From assembly GCA_036505795.1 (NCBI GenBank), contig DASXSU010000127.1:1-62823 (forward strand): DNA of 62,823 nucleotides, in the 5' to 3' direction. A program made the translations under genes and the position numbers. This stretch comes from NS-11 sp036505795. Its GTDB lineage: Bacteria; Nitrospirota; Nitrospiria; Nitrospirales; NS-4. Below the pieces are notes generated by a model. It was not told the DNA's origin. It ran no database searches and worked only from the letters and a program-made list of their open reading frames with translations. Shown one piece after another: positions 44,229 through 52,896 of the stretch (positions within the stretch are counted from its first letter, which is position 1; every line of letters starts with the position of its first letter).

Positions 44229-45332
44229 TTACTGACTCATTCCGTCCTGTTCGATTTGAGCCACGAGCAGATCGGAATTTGCGCGGCTGTCAGAAGGATG
44301 TTCATAGTACTGTCGATACCACTTGACCGCGAGAGCAATCCCTAGAGCGAGAGGAATTCTGGGAATCCAGTGCAGGCGATCATAGGCCAGACTGCAATCC
44401 AAGCTGAGCTGTCCGGCCTCATATGGCTTGTGCGGATCCGAACAATTCTTCCACCGCGCCCCGCCTCCCCATTCGGAAACAAGGCCATCTGCCAAGGCGG
44501 CAACTTTCCACTCACCCTCTCTCGGTGGGCCAAAATTCCAGCTTCCGGCGAAGTCACGGCTTGCACATAGGGCTTGTGCGAGAACCAGATACCCTCTCAG
44601 GGTATCGATGAGATGTAACCACGGACGCGTAGAACCCGGATTGCGCACCTCCAGCGGTTCACATCTCGTAAACGCTCTCACAGCATCCGGCACAAGACGA
44701 CACTCACTCCAGTCACCGCCTCCGATCACATTTCCACTCCGTGCCGAGGCTAGAGCCACGCCAGGACCACCGGGCCCGGCAGCCTCAAGGAAGGAAACGC
44801 GATAAGACTGCGCAATCAATTCGGTGCATGCCTTGCTGCTGCTATAAGGGTCCCTCCCGCCAAGGCGATCGTTTTCTCGATATCCCGAGAGCCGTTCTTG
44901 GTTTTCGTATACCTTATCGGAGGTGACTAGGACAATCGCCTTGAGTTGATCCAGACCGCGACAGGCCTCGAGAAGATGAACGGTTCCCATGACATTCGTC
45001 TCATAGGTGCGGACCGGTTCGGCATAAGAACGGCGCACCAAGGGTTGAGCGGCAAGATGGAAAACAATTTCCGGAGCAAAACTAGAAACCGCGGCGGTGA
45101 ATCCAGCGCGGTCGGTCACATCGCCGACACAATGATTGACGCGCTTTTCCAGCTGAATGATGGAAAACAAGTTGGGATCTGTCTCGGGCGCGAGCGCGTA
45201 TCCGCGAACGACTGCGCCGAGTTCAGTAAGCCACAGGCTGAGCCAGCTTCCCTTGAAGCCGGTATGACCGGTGATAAAGACGCGTTTCCCGCGCCAGAAG
45301 TTTCGATCGACCGATCCATTAGTCACACTCAT
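44229..45332 (-). CDS. rfbG: CDP-glucose 4,6-dehydratase
   Basis: 367 aa from ATG 45332, which overlaps the TGA of an rfbF relic. VFITGHTGFKGSWLSLWLTE is the RfbG cofactor loop; LVTSDKVYEN holds the Thr/Ser and Asp-Lys, and DPYSSSKACTELI the YxxxK pair. It converts CDP-glucose into CDP-4-keto-6-deoxyglucose. Its partner rfbF survives only 5.5 kb away; the local rfbF is broken. A five-codon-longer start exists but would lie inside the relic. Confidence 0.95.
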   Translation of the reverse strand: MSVTNGSVDRNFWRGKRVFITGHTGFKGSWLSLWLTELGAVVRGYALAPETDPNLFSIIQLEKRVNHCVGDVTDRAGFTAAVSSFAPEIVFHLAAQPLVRRSYAEPVRTYETNVMGTVHLLEACRGLDQLKAIVLVTSDKVYENQERLSGYRENDRLGGRDPYSSSKACTELIAQSYRVSFLEAAGPGGPGVALASARSGNVIGGGDWSECRLVPDAVRAFTRCEPLEVRNPGSTRPWLHLIDTLRGYLVLAQALCASRDFAGSWNFGPPREGEWKVAALADGLVSEWGGGARWKNCSDPHKPYEAGQLSLDCSLAYDRLHWIPRIPLALGIALAVKWYRQYYEHPSDSRANSDLLVAQIEQDGMSQ

Positions 45333-45541
45333 CCCCAAATCTTCCAAGTGGCTTTGGCATGCGCACCAAGTTGCTTAAGAACATTTTTATCCCGCAGCGT
45401 ATCTCTGGGATGCCAAAATCCATAGTGCTGAAACGCCCTCAATTGTTCGTCTCGGGTAAGTTCTTCTCCGAATATATTGCGAATGACCAGACGGTATGAG
45501 CACCCTTGAGTCTGCCGCCTGTCATGGTGTCCTGAGTGAGG
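45329..45541 (-). pseudogene. Relic of rfbF (internal deletion) directly upstream of rfbG
   Basis: The minus strand reads LTQDTMTGGRLKGAH (compare IDTGIDTLTGGRLKR in intact RfbF) and, after a frame change, EELTRDEQLRAFQHYGFW then HPRDTLRDKNVLKQL and KATWKIWG before TGA (compare KQLMAFHHRGFWHPMDTLRD and KPAWKIWP). About 120 codons between these parts and the whole N-terminal half are gone. Its stop codon overlaps the rfbG start, so rfbF-rfbG were once translationally coupled here. Confidence 0.88.
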
Positions 45542-45556
45542 AAACTCTTTTGCGTT

Positions 45557-46489
45557 CTATGCCGATAGTCGATATTCGCGACATAGGGCTTCGAACTGAT
45601 CCGAACGGGATGTGGTGCCGCAGCCAATGAATTCAGCGAGCCAATCGATCACGCCTTTCATCGGCTCTCTTTCACGGGCAATTAACCACTCCGGCGAACG
45701 GGGTATGACCTTCTCAAAGTTTTCACCAGAAGGAGTCGTTAGTTGACCAACCTTGAGCAGATCGGAAAGGTCAAAGTCGGCAAATACCGTCTCTGCAAGT
45801 CCCCTCAACTGAACCGGCCGACCAAAGCTAAGAACATCAGGGGTTAAAGAGTCCCAAGGGCGTCCGCACAGGGCCAGCACTGAGCTGGCCACGTCACGGA
45901 CGTGATGAAACTCGCGTAACTGCCATCCGCTGCTCATCAGGAAGGATTCGTTTCGTTGAAGGCTCCCACAAATTTGTCCCAGGAAGGAGTGGGCCGCCGG
46001 TTCCGCGCCATAAAGCGTATGTAACCTAAGATGGACCAGTCTGTGTGAGTAGAGAGGGTCAGCGGCCAACGTTTCGATGCCCGAAGCCAGCGCGCATTTC
46101 GAAGCAAGATATCGCTTAGTGTCGGCATGCTGTGCGAACTCTTCCATGACCGTGCCGAACGTAAGAAAGCGCATCCCCTTCGCTTCTCGCATCGCCTCTA
46201 TGATTTTAAGGGGCAACTCGCAGTTAGAATATCCAAGCTCGTCGACCGGTCGCGCTGGATCAGTGAGGCCATTTGCAAATAGCACATCAACTTCGGTGCT
46301 TTCGGAAGCTTGAGTGAAGCGCTTCACAATAACCGTGGGGTCATCGAGGTGACGCCAGGGCTTTGCTTCAGCCCAGGTGATACAAGACACGGATCGTCCG
46401 GCTTGACCCGCCGCCTGGGCGATAGCTGCACCGAGCCGGCCGTGGGCACCGAATAACAGTAGTGGACGTGACTTATAACGCATCATCAC
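45557..46489 (-). CDS. NAD(P)-dependent SDR epimerase/reductase
   Basis: 310 aa. LLLFGAHGRLGAAIAQAAG is the cofactor loop; DTKRYLASKCALASG provides the YxxxK pair. MRFLTFGTVME holds a Thr in place of the more usual Ser. The extended SDR fold fits sugar-nucleotide 4-reductases or epimerases. Given its position before rfbG, a role on CDP-4-keto-6-deoxyhexose is plausible. The start is one of three adjacent GTG/ATG codons (46483-46489) with no clear Shine-Dalgarno. Confidence 0.82.
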   Translation of the reverse strand: MMMRYKSRPLLLFGAHGRLGAAIAQAAGQAGRSVSCITWAEAKPWRHLDDPTVIVKRFTQASESTEVDVLFANGLTDPARPVDELGYSNCELPLKIIEAMREAKGMRFLTFGTVMEEFAQHADTKRYLASKCALASGIETLAADPLYSHRLVHLRLHTLYGAEPAAHSFLGQICGSLQRNESFLMSSGWQLREFHHVRDVASSVLALCGRPWDSLTPDVLSFGRPVQLRGLAETVFADFDLSDLLKVGQLTTPSGENFEKVIPRSPEWLIAREREPMKGVIDWLAEFIGCGTTSRSDQFEALCREYRLSA

Positions 46490-46626
46490 ATTTCGTGTGT
46501 AGGAATGCTAAGTGTGGCGGCACAGCCTCAACCGCAAATTGACCGGCTTTTTGCCCGACCCAAAATTCTCTGGCAATCTTCTTACAGGAGCTAAAACACT
46601 TTCGCTGACATCCGGGAACGCGGATT

Positions 46627-47676
46627 CTACGCCATTGGTTCGGTGAGTTCCGAAGGCGGCGCCGGATGCCCGCCCAGTAAGTTCCCCTGCCAATTCTTTA
46701 ACCGCGAAATTTTGTTGTAGTAGGTATATTGCGGCGATTTGCGGATGAGCAGCCCGTCACGGACTTCTTCCTCAAATTCATATTGAGCCCATCCGTTACA
46801 GGGCTTGCAAAATGGTACCTGGTCCCATTGCCCGGTCTCATGGTAATAGCGAACTTTTGCCAAGTCTTCACCGTGCCAGACGGCCGTCACGCCGTCCTTA
46901 AACACGTTGCCCATGTTGGTTGTCTTGAACCCATCGAGACAACATACCGTGACAGTCCCGTCATTATGCACCGGAAGTGTGTTATAGACGGCAGGACAGG
47001 GCAATCTTTCGCGAGGGGTTTCCATGTCCGGAAACGTGCCGTTCACGAAAATAATGCCCATCCGCACTACGTCCACCACGCCGACCCAACGTGAGACAAA
47101 GGCATCCGCCTCGTGGCGGTTGTCGTCCTGAATCGTGAATGAAACACCGACGCGCGGGAAGTCGGCCTCGCCGCGCATTTTTAGTAGCCGAAAGACCGCG
47201 GTTTCAATCTTTTCTAGTTTGTCGATGCCGCGAATCTTTCTCAGCGTCGGCCTGGTAACCGCGTCAATGCTGAACATCACGGAATCCACTTTTTGATCCA
47301 CAAAGAACTGCGCGAGATCCTCGGTGAGAGTGAGCCCATTGGTGTTCATCGCCACCGCCATGCCGCGCGCCTTCATGTCAACGATCCGCTCACGGAGATT
47401 CGGAGCAAGTAATGGCTCGCCGTACATGTTGGGCTGAATCAACGGTTTCGCGACCATGATCTCGTCAAGGAGACGACGCGAAGCCTCGAGGTCCATGACG
47501 CCCTCAACGGAATCGATTGCCGCTTCGTCCTCTGAACCCCAGACCGGGCACATTGGGCAGCGCAAATTGCACTTCGTTGCCAGGTCCATCAGCACGCGTT
47601 CTGGCAATTCGCTCACCGACAGCGGTGACCAGTTATACGCTGGGTCTACCCAAGCCGCTTTTGACCAATCACGCAT
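46627..47676 (-). CDS. Radical SAM/SPASM domain protein
   Basis: 349 aa from ATG 47676, chosen because GGAGGA sits five bases upstream. The CxxxCxxC cluster is ATKCNLRCPMCPVWG. The SPASM part has CPAVYNTLPVHNDGTVTVCC then FCKPCNGW. The region between includes YGEPLLAPNLRERI and MAVAMNTNGLTLTEDLA, typical of the SPASM superfamily. Such enzymes in glycan clusters may act on sugars or on aminoacyl groups; the substrate here is unknown. A 137-bp gap downstream (46490-46626) shows nothing I recognise. Confidence 0.9.
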   Translation of the reverse strand: MRDWSKAAWVDPAYNWSPLSVSELPERVLMDLATKCNLRCPMCPVWGSEDEAAIDSVEGVMDLEASRRLLDEIMVAKPLIQPNMYGEPLLAPNLRERIVDMKARGMAVAMNTNGLTLTEDLAQFFVDQKVDSVMFSIDAVTRPTLRKIRGIDKLEKIETAVFRLLKMRGEADFPRVGVSFTIQDDNRHEADAFVSRWVGVVDVVRMGIIFVNGTFPDMETPRERLPCPAVYNTLPVHNDGTVTVCCLDGFKTTNMGNVFKDGVTAVWHGEDLAKVRYYHETGQWDQVPFCKPCNGWAQYEFEEEVRDGLLIRKSPQYTYYNKISRLKNWQGNLLGGHPAPPSELTEPMA

Positions 47677-47756
47677 TGATTCCTCCGATATGACATAGAT
47701 CATAGGGCACCCTCGTCCCAAACACAAATATTACCTTCTTAGATCGACGCAGAAGC

Positions 47757-48908
47757 TTAGAGCAACGCATAGAGCACGGTTTCAATGACTCCGCCGTCAT
47801 GTTGGCGAAGATACAATCGATAGCCGGGCTGAAGGGCATGAATCAGCTCCGGAAGCTGCCAGAGGTCAGACGGGCGATGATAGGCAGAGATAGCGAGTTT
47901 TGGCGCCCAGCGCTTGATAGCCTCTTCGGCGCCTTTGAGCGCCTCCAGCTCCGCGCCTTCAATATTCATCTTCACGAATGTGACCCGGTCTTCACCCAGG
48001 ACTTCGTCAAGACCGACCACCGGAATCTCGATTCCCCCATCCTGGACGAGAATCGACCCTCGTGTGCCCGCGTTATCGAAGCGGAGCGTGGCGGTCCGGC
48101 GGTGCAAGCCGGCATTGATGGGCTCGACCCGATGCTCCTCGGCAAAATTACTTGCGAGACGGTGAAAAGTGTTTTTGTCGGGCTCAAAAGCAAGCACGCG
48201 CGAAAACTTGCCGTGAACGCGATCAATAAACAGGCGAATGGTATCGCCGTCATAGGATCCACCGTCCACATATACCTCGTCTTCACCATACACCAGCAAG
48301 CTCGCCGGTCCGTAGAGATCCCATTCGATGATAGGCGACAACACCTCTGCGTTCAGGGTAAGCCGGAATCCGAGCACCGCATCGAGCACCCGCCGAGACA
48401 TCTCATCCGCCAAGAGGCCTGAAAGGGCGACATAGTGATTGCGGCGCTCAAACAAATCTTCCAGCCATCCATCGTAGAACATATGGGGAGGAAACGCCGC
48501 CGGCTTCAGGACTTGAAGTAAGGCGAACGGGGCTACATGCCGAAAGCCCATCGCGCTAAGCCGTTCGGCCGCTCGAAGGACGCGGTGGGAGGCAATGATC
48601 ACGGGCGTCTCGCGATCGAGGTCCGTCAGCGCTTCCATCGGCTGTACCTTCACAGAACCGACCTGAACACCCCGCTTCGTCGGATTGTCATCGCATACCG
48701 CGATAACCTCGATTCCCAGCTTTCCACACAGTTCCAGCAGACGATTGCCCTCACCGGCCGCACCCACCACCGCCAACCGTTTGAGCTGTCCTGTATCGAA
48801 GACTGGGTCTCTGGCCGTAAGCCAGTGCCGTATCTCAGCCACAGAGTGAAATGCATTTAACTTGTCCAGCCATACCATCGTGTCGTTCGTGTGTCGAATC
48901 GGGTTCAT
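47757..48908 (-). CDS. FkbM-family methyltransferase with N-terminal Rossmann-like domain
   Basis: 383 aa. Residues ~30-110 are a nucleotide-binding-like domain (LAVVGAAGEGNRLLELCG, then VCDDNPTKRGVQVG), as seen in PglD-like proteins. Residues ~200-383 are the FkbM SAM domain: VYVDGGSYDGDTIRLFID, VLAFEPDKNTFHRL and VTFVKMNIEGAELEALKG. It should O-methylate a sugar hydroxyl. The start overlaps the Nudix stop by 4 bp. Confidence 0.9.
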   Translation of the reverse strand: MNPIRHTNDTMVWLDKLNAFHSVAEIRHWLTARDPVFDTGQLKRLAVVGAAGEGNRLLELCGKLGIEVIAVCDDNPTKRGVQVGSVKVQPMEALTDLDRETPVIIASHRVLRAAERLSAMGFRHVAPFALLQVLKPAAFPPHMFYDGWLEDLFERRNHYVALSGLLADEMSRRVLDAVLGFRLTLNAEVLSPIIEWDLYGPASLLVYGEDEVYVDGGSYDGDTIRLFIDRVHGKFSRVLAFEPDKNTFHRLASNFAEEHRVEPINAGLHRRTATLRFDNAGTRGSILVQDGGIEIPVVGLDEVLGEDRVTFVKMNIEGAELEALKGAEEAIKRWAPKLAISAYHRPSDLWQLPELIHALQPGYRLYLRQHDGGVIETVLYALL

Positions 48909-49411
48909 GTCACCGGCCTCTCTGGACCCAGACGTTTACGCTCGTGATAAAGAAACATCGCGAACGCGTCATAGGGAGTGACGCGCAGTGTGTTCAATAC
49001 AGCCTCACCGGAGAAGGCCTGGACATCGTTGCCTTCGTGCAATACGACGGCGCCCAGTTCCGCCAGTGTCATCGGCACGATGTAGTAAATACGGTAATAG
49101 CGGCCCATCTGCAGGCCGGTCAGGTCGAAGTCGAAACGTGTAAAGTAGGTGGCATCGCCCAATTTGAATTCAAGCTCCTCGTAGACTTCGCGCCGCAGGG
49201 CGCTCTGCGGATCTTCACCGTCGTGCACCGCTCCTCCGAAACAGCCCCAATGATCCGGATACCAGATTTCGGGGGTCGAGTCGCGGTGCTGCATCAGATA
49301 TCGTCCATCCTCCACTTGAATGATTGCGGCCACGGCGTCGGACCCTGTAAGCCAGACACGCGAATCATCGCCAGGATCAGATTTCATCGCGCTTGGCGCT
49401 TCCATTCCCAT
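48905..49411 (-). CDS. Nudix hydrolase
   Basis: 168 aa from ATG 49411 (a TTG at 49438 overlapping the upstream stop is the alternative). The Nudix box is intact: GGAVHDGEDPQSALRREVYE followed by ELEF, giving GX5EX7REVXEEL. WYPDHWGCFGG before it is typical of GDP-mannose or NDP-sugar hydrolase-like members. It may clear or edit nucleotide sugars in this cluster; the substrate is not determined. Confidence 0.9.
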   Translation of the reverse strand: MGMEAPSAMKSDPGDDSRVWLTGSDAVAAIIQVEDGRYLMQHRDSTPEIWYPDHWGCFGGAVHDGEDPQSALRREVYEELEFKLGDATYFTRFDFDLTGLQMGRYYRIYYIVPMTLAELGAVVLHEGNDVQAFSGEAVLNTLRVTPYDAFAMFLYHERKRLGPERPVT

Positions 49412-49434
49412 ATCTTCTCTCTGAATGGAACAGA

Positions 49435-50499
49435 TCAATCAAGAGCAGGGCTTGGGCTTATATGTGGTCGTGTCTGAGCAGACGCTGACGGCCCAAAATC
49501 CGTGGAGAGGTCGCTACGCCGCCGTCCAATGACATCAAACAGCGCACCCTCTCGCGCAATGCTGGCCAGCCAGGTTAACTGGGTAATCACACGCTGGTAC
49601 CGACTCCCGGGCTCCATCGCCGCGAACAAATCTTCCGTCGTCTCACCTGCGGTATCGAGCACAGGTGGTGAACAGTTAAGAAACTCAATGCCATTTTCAT
49701 CGAACCACCTCAGCACCTCATCAAGCGTATGCCAGGTTTCGTGCGGGTTAAAGTACTGATCTTTTATCCAAATGTCGGCTTTACGAGCATCCCTAATACG
49801 GTTCCGGACGACATAATCAATCTTCGGACCCAAAACGCCGATGATTTTGGAGCGCAACCACGTCGGAACGCGAGCGAAGTAATTATACAGACCGACAATC
49901 ACAATCCCACCCGGTTTCGCCTTTCTCACAATGCTTGCGAAAGCACGTTGCGGATCAAAGGTATGATGCAGTACGCCGTGGGCAATCACAACGTCAAATG
50001 AGGCATCCTTGACCGCAAGCTCGAAGATATTCATCTGAGCGAAGCTTGAGCGGACAAGCCCGTTACTCTCTTTGTGCTTGATTGCGAGCGCCAGGCTGCT
50101 CAGCGACATGTCGACGCCAAGGACATGATTGTTGTTGAGCTGAAGGTAATGGCTCAACTGGCCCGTGCCGCAACCACACTCTAGTATTCGTTTGTTCCAG
50201 CCAATGGCCTTTAGCAAGCTGGCTGAAAACAAGTTTTGGTGGCCTTTGTTTACGAGTTCACCGAAATCTTCTACTCCATCATAGCTGGGAAACGGATTTT
50301 TCTCATAAAACGAACGCACCCGGTTGGTAATGTCAATTCCTTCGTCTTTCATCGGATGATAGAGAGATGGAACACCACCGATGAAGGGATAGGTTTCGCC
50401 CGTCTGGCGACAGCGCAGTGCATCCCCGGCGAGTTCGATATCCGTATCATCTCCCTTGCCCGGAGCTTTTAGACATTTAATAATTTTGTCGGAAAACAT
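49435..50499 (-). CDS. SAM-dependent methyltransferase with Trm112-like N-terminus
   Basis: 354 aa from ATG 50499; the open frame continues upstream only as antisense to the carbamoyltransferase. The first ~55 residues (LRCRQTGETYPFIGGVPSL) resemble a Trm112p/UPF0434-like segment fused to the enzyme. The SAM motifs are ILECGCGTGQLSHYLQ and FDVVIAHGVLHHTFDPQ. The C-terminal ~150 residues (YFNPHETWHTLDEVLRWFDE) are common in glycan-cluster methyltransferases. It lies 7 bp after the carbamoyltransferase gene. Confidence 0.88.
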   Translation of the reverse strand: MFSDKIIKCLKAPGKGDDTDIELAGDALRCRQTGETYPFIGGVPSLYHPMKDEGIDITNRVRSFYEKNPFPSYDGVEDFGELVNKGHQNLFSASLLKAIGWNKRILECGCGTGQLSHYLQLNNNHVLGVDMSLSSLALAIKHKESNGLVRSSFAQMNIFELAVKDASFDVVIAHGVLHHTFDPQRAFASIVRKAKPGGIVIVGLYNYFARVPTWLRSKIIGVLGPKIDYVVRNRIRDARKADIWIKDQYFNPHETWHTLDEVLRWFDENGIEFLNCSPPVLDTAGETTEDLFAAMEPGSRYQRVITQLTWLASIAREGALFDVIGRRRSDLSTDFGPSASAQTRPHISPSPALD

Positions 50500-50506
50500 G
50501 AACGCC

Positions 50507-52300
50507 TTACGACTGCGTGGTTTTGTGGAGGACACAATTACCGAGAACCAGCATATCAAGCTCGGTGCCCATGAAACAGCGATACGCATCTTCGGGCGAA
50601 CATACGATAGGTTCATCTCGAACGTTGAAGCTCGTATTGACGAGGACTCCCTGACCAGTGCTTTGACGGAATGCCGTAAGCAGCCGATGGAAGCGCGGAT
50701 TCGTGGCCTCGTCGACAGTCTGCACTCTGGCCGATCCATCCACATGGGTCACAGCAGGGATATCGCTGCGCATCACTTTCAGCTTGTCGAAACCTCGTAA
50801 CGCGAACTCCCGCTCATCACGCACCCGCATATGCTTTTCATGCACTTGCGCCACCAACAGCATGTAAGGACTTTCACAATTTAGATTGAAGAATTCACCA
50901 GCCTCCTCACGCAACACCGCGGGCGCGAAGGGGCGGAATCCTTCACGATATTTGACCTTACGATTCACCGTCTGCTGCATGTGCGGCAAGCGTGGATCGG
51001 CCAAAATCGACCGGTTGCCCAATGCACGGGGACCGAATTCCATGCGTCCTTGAAACCAACCCACCACCTTGCCTTGAGTCAACGCCTGGACTACCTCGGG
51101 GTATAATTGCTCGTCCGACAATTCGCGATAGACGGCCCCGAGAAGGTCTAATGTCTGGCGAATTGTCTCGCGATCGAATTGTGGCCCCAAATATGTTCCT
51201 TTCATCTCGTCACTGTTGCCGGATATTGAGCGAGGCAGCTTTTTCATGTCATAGGTGACTGCCAATGCGACCCCAAGAGCGCCCCCTGCATCCCCTGCTG
51301 CTGGTTGGACCCAGATCCGTTCGAATGGTCCCTGGCGCAGCAACAGCCCATTGGCCACACAATTCAGCGATACGCCGCCAGCCAGACACAGGTTGGTTGA
51401 CCCTGTTTGACGATGCAAGCTATTGGCCAGGCGCAGCACTATTTCTTCCAACACTCGCTGCACGGAACAAGCTAAATCCATATGGCGTTGCGTCAGAGGC
51501 GCATCCGGTTTTCGTGGCGGACCATCAAAAAGTGCATGGAATTTCGCCTTCGTCATGGTCAGCCCAGTGCAATAGTTGAAATAGCTCAAATCGAGACGGA
51601 AGGACCCGTCACTTTTAACGTCGATCAAGTTGTCGGAGATTGTTTTCGTAAACGTCGGCTCTCCGTACGGAGCGAGTCCCATAACCTTGTATTCACCCTC
51701 ATTGACTTTGAACCCGAGATAATAGGTGAATGCTGAGTACAGCAAACCGAGAGAATGAGGAAAACGAATTTCCTTCATGAGTTCGACCTTATTATCGAAA
51801 CCTTTTCCAAGTGATGTCGTAGCCCATTCTCCCACCCCGTCCATTACCAGGATCGCCGCCTCTTTGAATGGTGAGGGATAAAACGCACTAGCAGCGTGGG
51901 AATGATGATGAAAGCCAAATATCACCCTATCAGGGGTGACAGATCCGCGCTGCAGGGCATTCAGTTCCTTAATAAGAGTCGACTTAAGGAAAATCTTTTC
52001 CTTCACCCAGACGGGGATCGCTTTAACAAACGACGGCAACCCTGACGGCGAGAAAGCAATATAGGTCTCCAAGAGTCGGTTGAAAGTCAAAAGTGGTTTT
52101 TCGTAAAACGCTACAAAATCGACTTGCCCTAAGTTGAGACCTGCTTCTTGCAAGCAGTACGTAACTGCTCCAGCAGGGAAGGACTCGTCGTGTTTGCGTC
52201 GGGTGAACCGCTCCTCTTGCGCAGCGGCAACAATCTCACCATCGCGTACGATGGCAGCCGCACTATCATGATAAAAAGCTGATATGCCCAGAACAATCAT
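50507..52300 (-). CDS. Carbamoyltransferase, NodU/TobZ family (copy 1)
   Basis: 597 aa. The Kae1-like part starts IVLGISAFYHDSAAAIV and includes EERFTRRKHDESFP, FGFHHHSHAASAFYPSPF (metal-binding His) and GVSLNCVANG. The YrdC-like C-terminal part has FQGRMEFGPRALGNRSILAD and VNTSFNVRDEPIVCSPEDA. It transfers a carbamoyl group from carbamoyl phosphate via carbamoyl-AMP to a sugar hydroxyl. With the next three genes upstream it forms the SGNH-SxtJ-DUF5989-carbamoyltransferase cassette. Confidence 0.94.
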   Translation of the reverse strand: MIVLGISAFYHDSAAAIVRDGEIVAAAQEERFTRRKHDESFPAGAVTYCLQEAGLNLGQVDFVAFYEKPLLTFNRLLETYIAFSPSGLPSFVKAIPVWVKEKIFLKSTLIKELNALQRGSVTPDRVIFGFHHHSHAASAFYPSPFKEAAILVMDGVGEWATTSLGKGFDNKVELMKEIRFPHSLGLLYSAFTYYLGFKVNEGEYKVMGLAPYGEPTFTKTISDNLIDVKSDGSFRLDLSYFNYCTGLTMTKAKFHALFDGPPRKPDAPLTQRHMDLACSVQRVLEEIVLRLANSLHRQTGSTNLCLAGGVSLNCVANGLLLRQGPFERIWVQPAAGDAGGALGVALAVTYDMKKLPRSISGNSDEMKGTYLGPQFDRETIRQTLDLLGAVYRELSDEQLYPEVVQALTQGKVVGWFQGRMEFGPRALGNRSILADPRLPHMQQTVNRKVKYREGFRPFAPAVLREEAGEFFNLNCESPYMLLVAQVHEKHMRVRDEREFALRGFDKLKVMRSDIPAVTHVDGSARVQTVDEATNPRFHRLLTAFRQSTGQGVLVNTSFNVRDEPIVCSPEDAYRCFMGTELDMLVLGNCVLHKTTQS

Positions 52301-52318
52301 CGCAATCGCCGCAGGGTT

Positions 52319-52471
52319 TTAGAAAATGGCGTAAATGAATGGCGCAACAGCGGAGCCTTGCAGGCTAACGAGCAGTAGGCCAATCACCAGAAGAAAGAAA
52401 ATCACGGGACCAAGCCAGAACTTCCGATGGACACGCATGAACTTAAAAATCTGCGTAACAAGGTGCCACAT
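52319..52471 (-). CDS. DUF5989-type small membrane protein (50 aa)
   Basis: A short gene easily missed: ATG 52471 with GGAGG seven bases upstream, TAA at 52319-52321. The product begins MWHLVTQIFKFMRVHRKFWL, then one hydrophobic segment (GPVIFFLLVIGLLLVSL) and ends APFIYAIF. This is the pattern of DUF5989 proteins, which usually lie between SxtJ-like and carbamoyltransferase genes. It lies 20 bp after the sxtJ-like stop and 18 bp before the carbamoyltransferase start. Probably a membrane adaptor; function unknown. Confidence 0.85.
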   Translation of the reverse strand: MWHLVTQIFKFMRVHRKFWLGPVIFFLLVIGLLLVSLQGSAVAPFIYAIF

Positions 52472-52491
52472 GGCCAGGCCTCCGGCACTGA

Positions 52492-52896
52492 TCAAAAAAG
52501 ATCTGGAAAGGTTGATTCATCTACGGTGCGGATGACAGGCACAAAATATGTCTCCACCTCTGAATTGAAGCGACGTTCCATAGGATCTTTCCCGAGGATC
52601 CTCATTATTATCCCCACCGGCCAAATGATAATAAAAAATGTTAGACCTAAGATGGCATGGTTAGAGGCAACGGCCATCGCATGTGAAAAGCGACTCCAGA
52701 GCCAGTTGAGGGGCAAGAGATACGGTGACCAAAATAATGCAGCTATTAAAAAAAGGCCCGCAACAACACTGAGAGACAGCGATACTCTGTCGGTAAACCA
52801 CCATCGAAGCGTTGCAATTGTGGCCATGACAACGAAGACGGTTAGGCCAAATGCGCGGTTTGTCTGCCTACGCATGTTCGGAGCACTGGTTTTCAA
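52492..52896 (-). CDS. SxtJ family membrane protein
   Basis: 134 aa. Three hydrophobic segments (residues ~15-30, 42-60 and 78-98) with the PLNWLWSRFSHAMA segment and the motif RILGKDPMERRFNSEVETYF, typical of SxtJ-like proteins next to carbamoyltransferases. The role is unknown; it may hold the carbamoyltransferase at the membrane. Its ATG overlaps the upstream SGNH stop by 4 bp. Confidence 0.85.
   Translation of the reverse strand: MKTSAPNMRRQTNRAFGLTVFVVMATIATLRWWFTDRVSLSLSVVAGLFLIAALFWSPYLLPLNWLWSRFSHAMAVASNHAILGLTFFIIIWPVGIIMRILGKDPMERRFNSEVETYFVPVIRTVDESTFPDLF

Noticed and set aside
45439..45627. 62-residue minus-strand open frame as a real small gene
   Set aside because: Its TMTGGRLK segment is part of the decayed rfbF and the rest overlaps the SDR 3' end.
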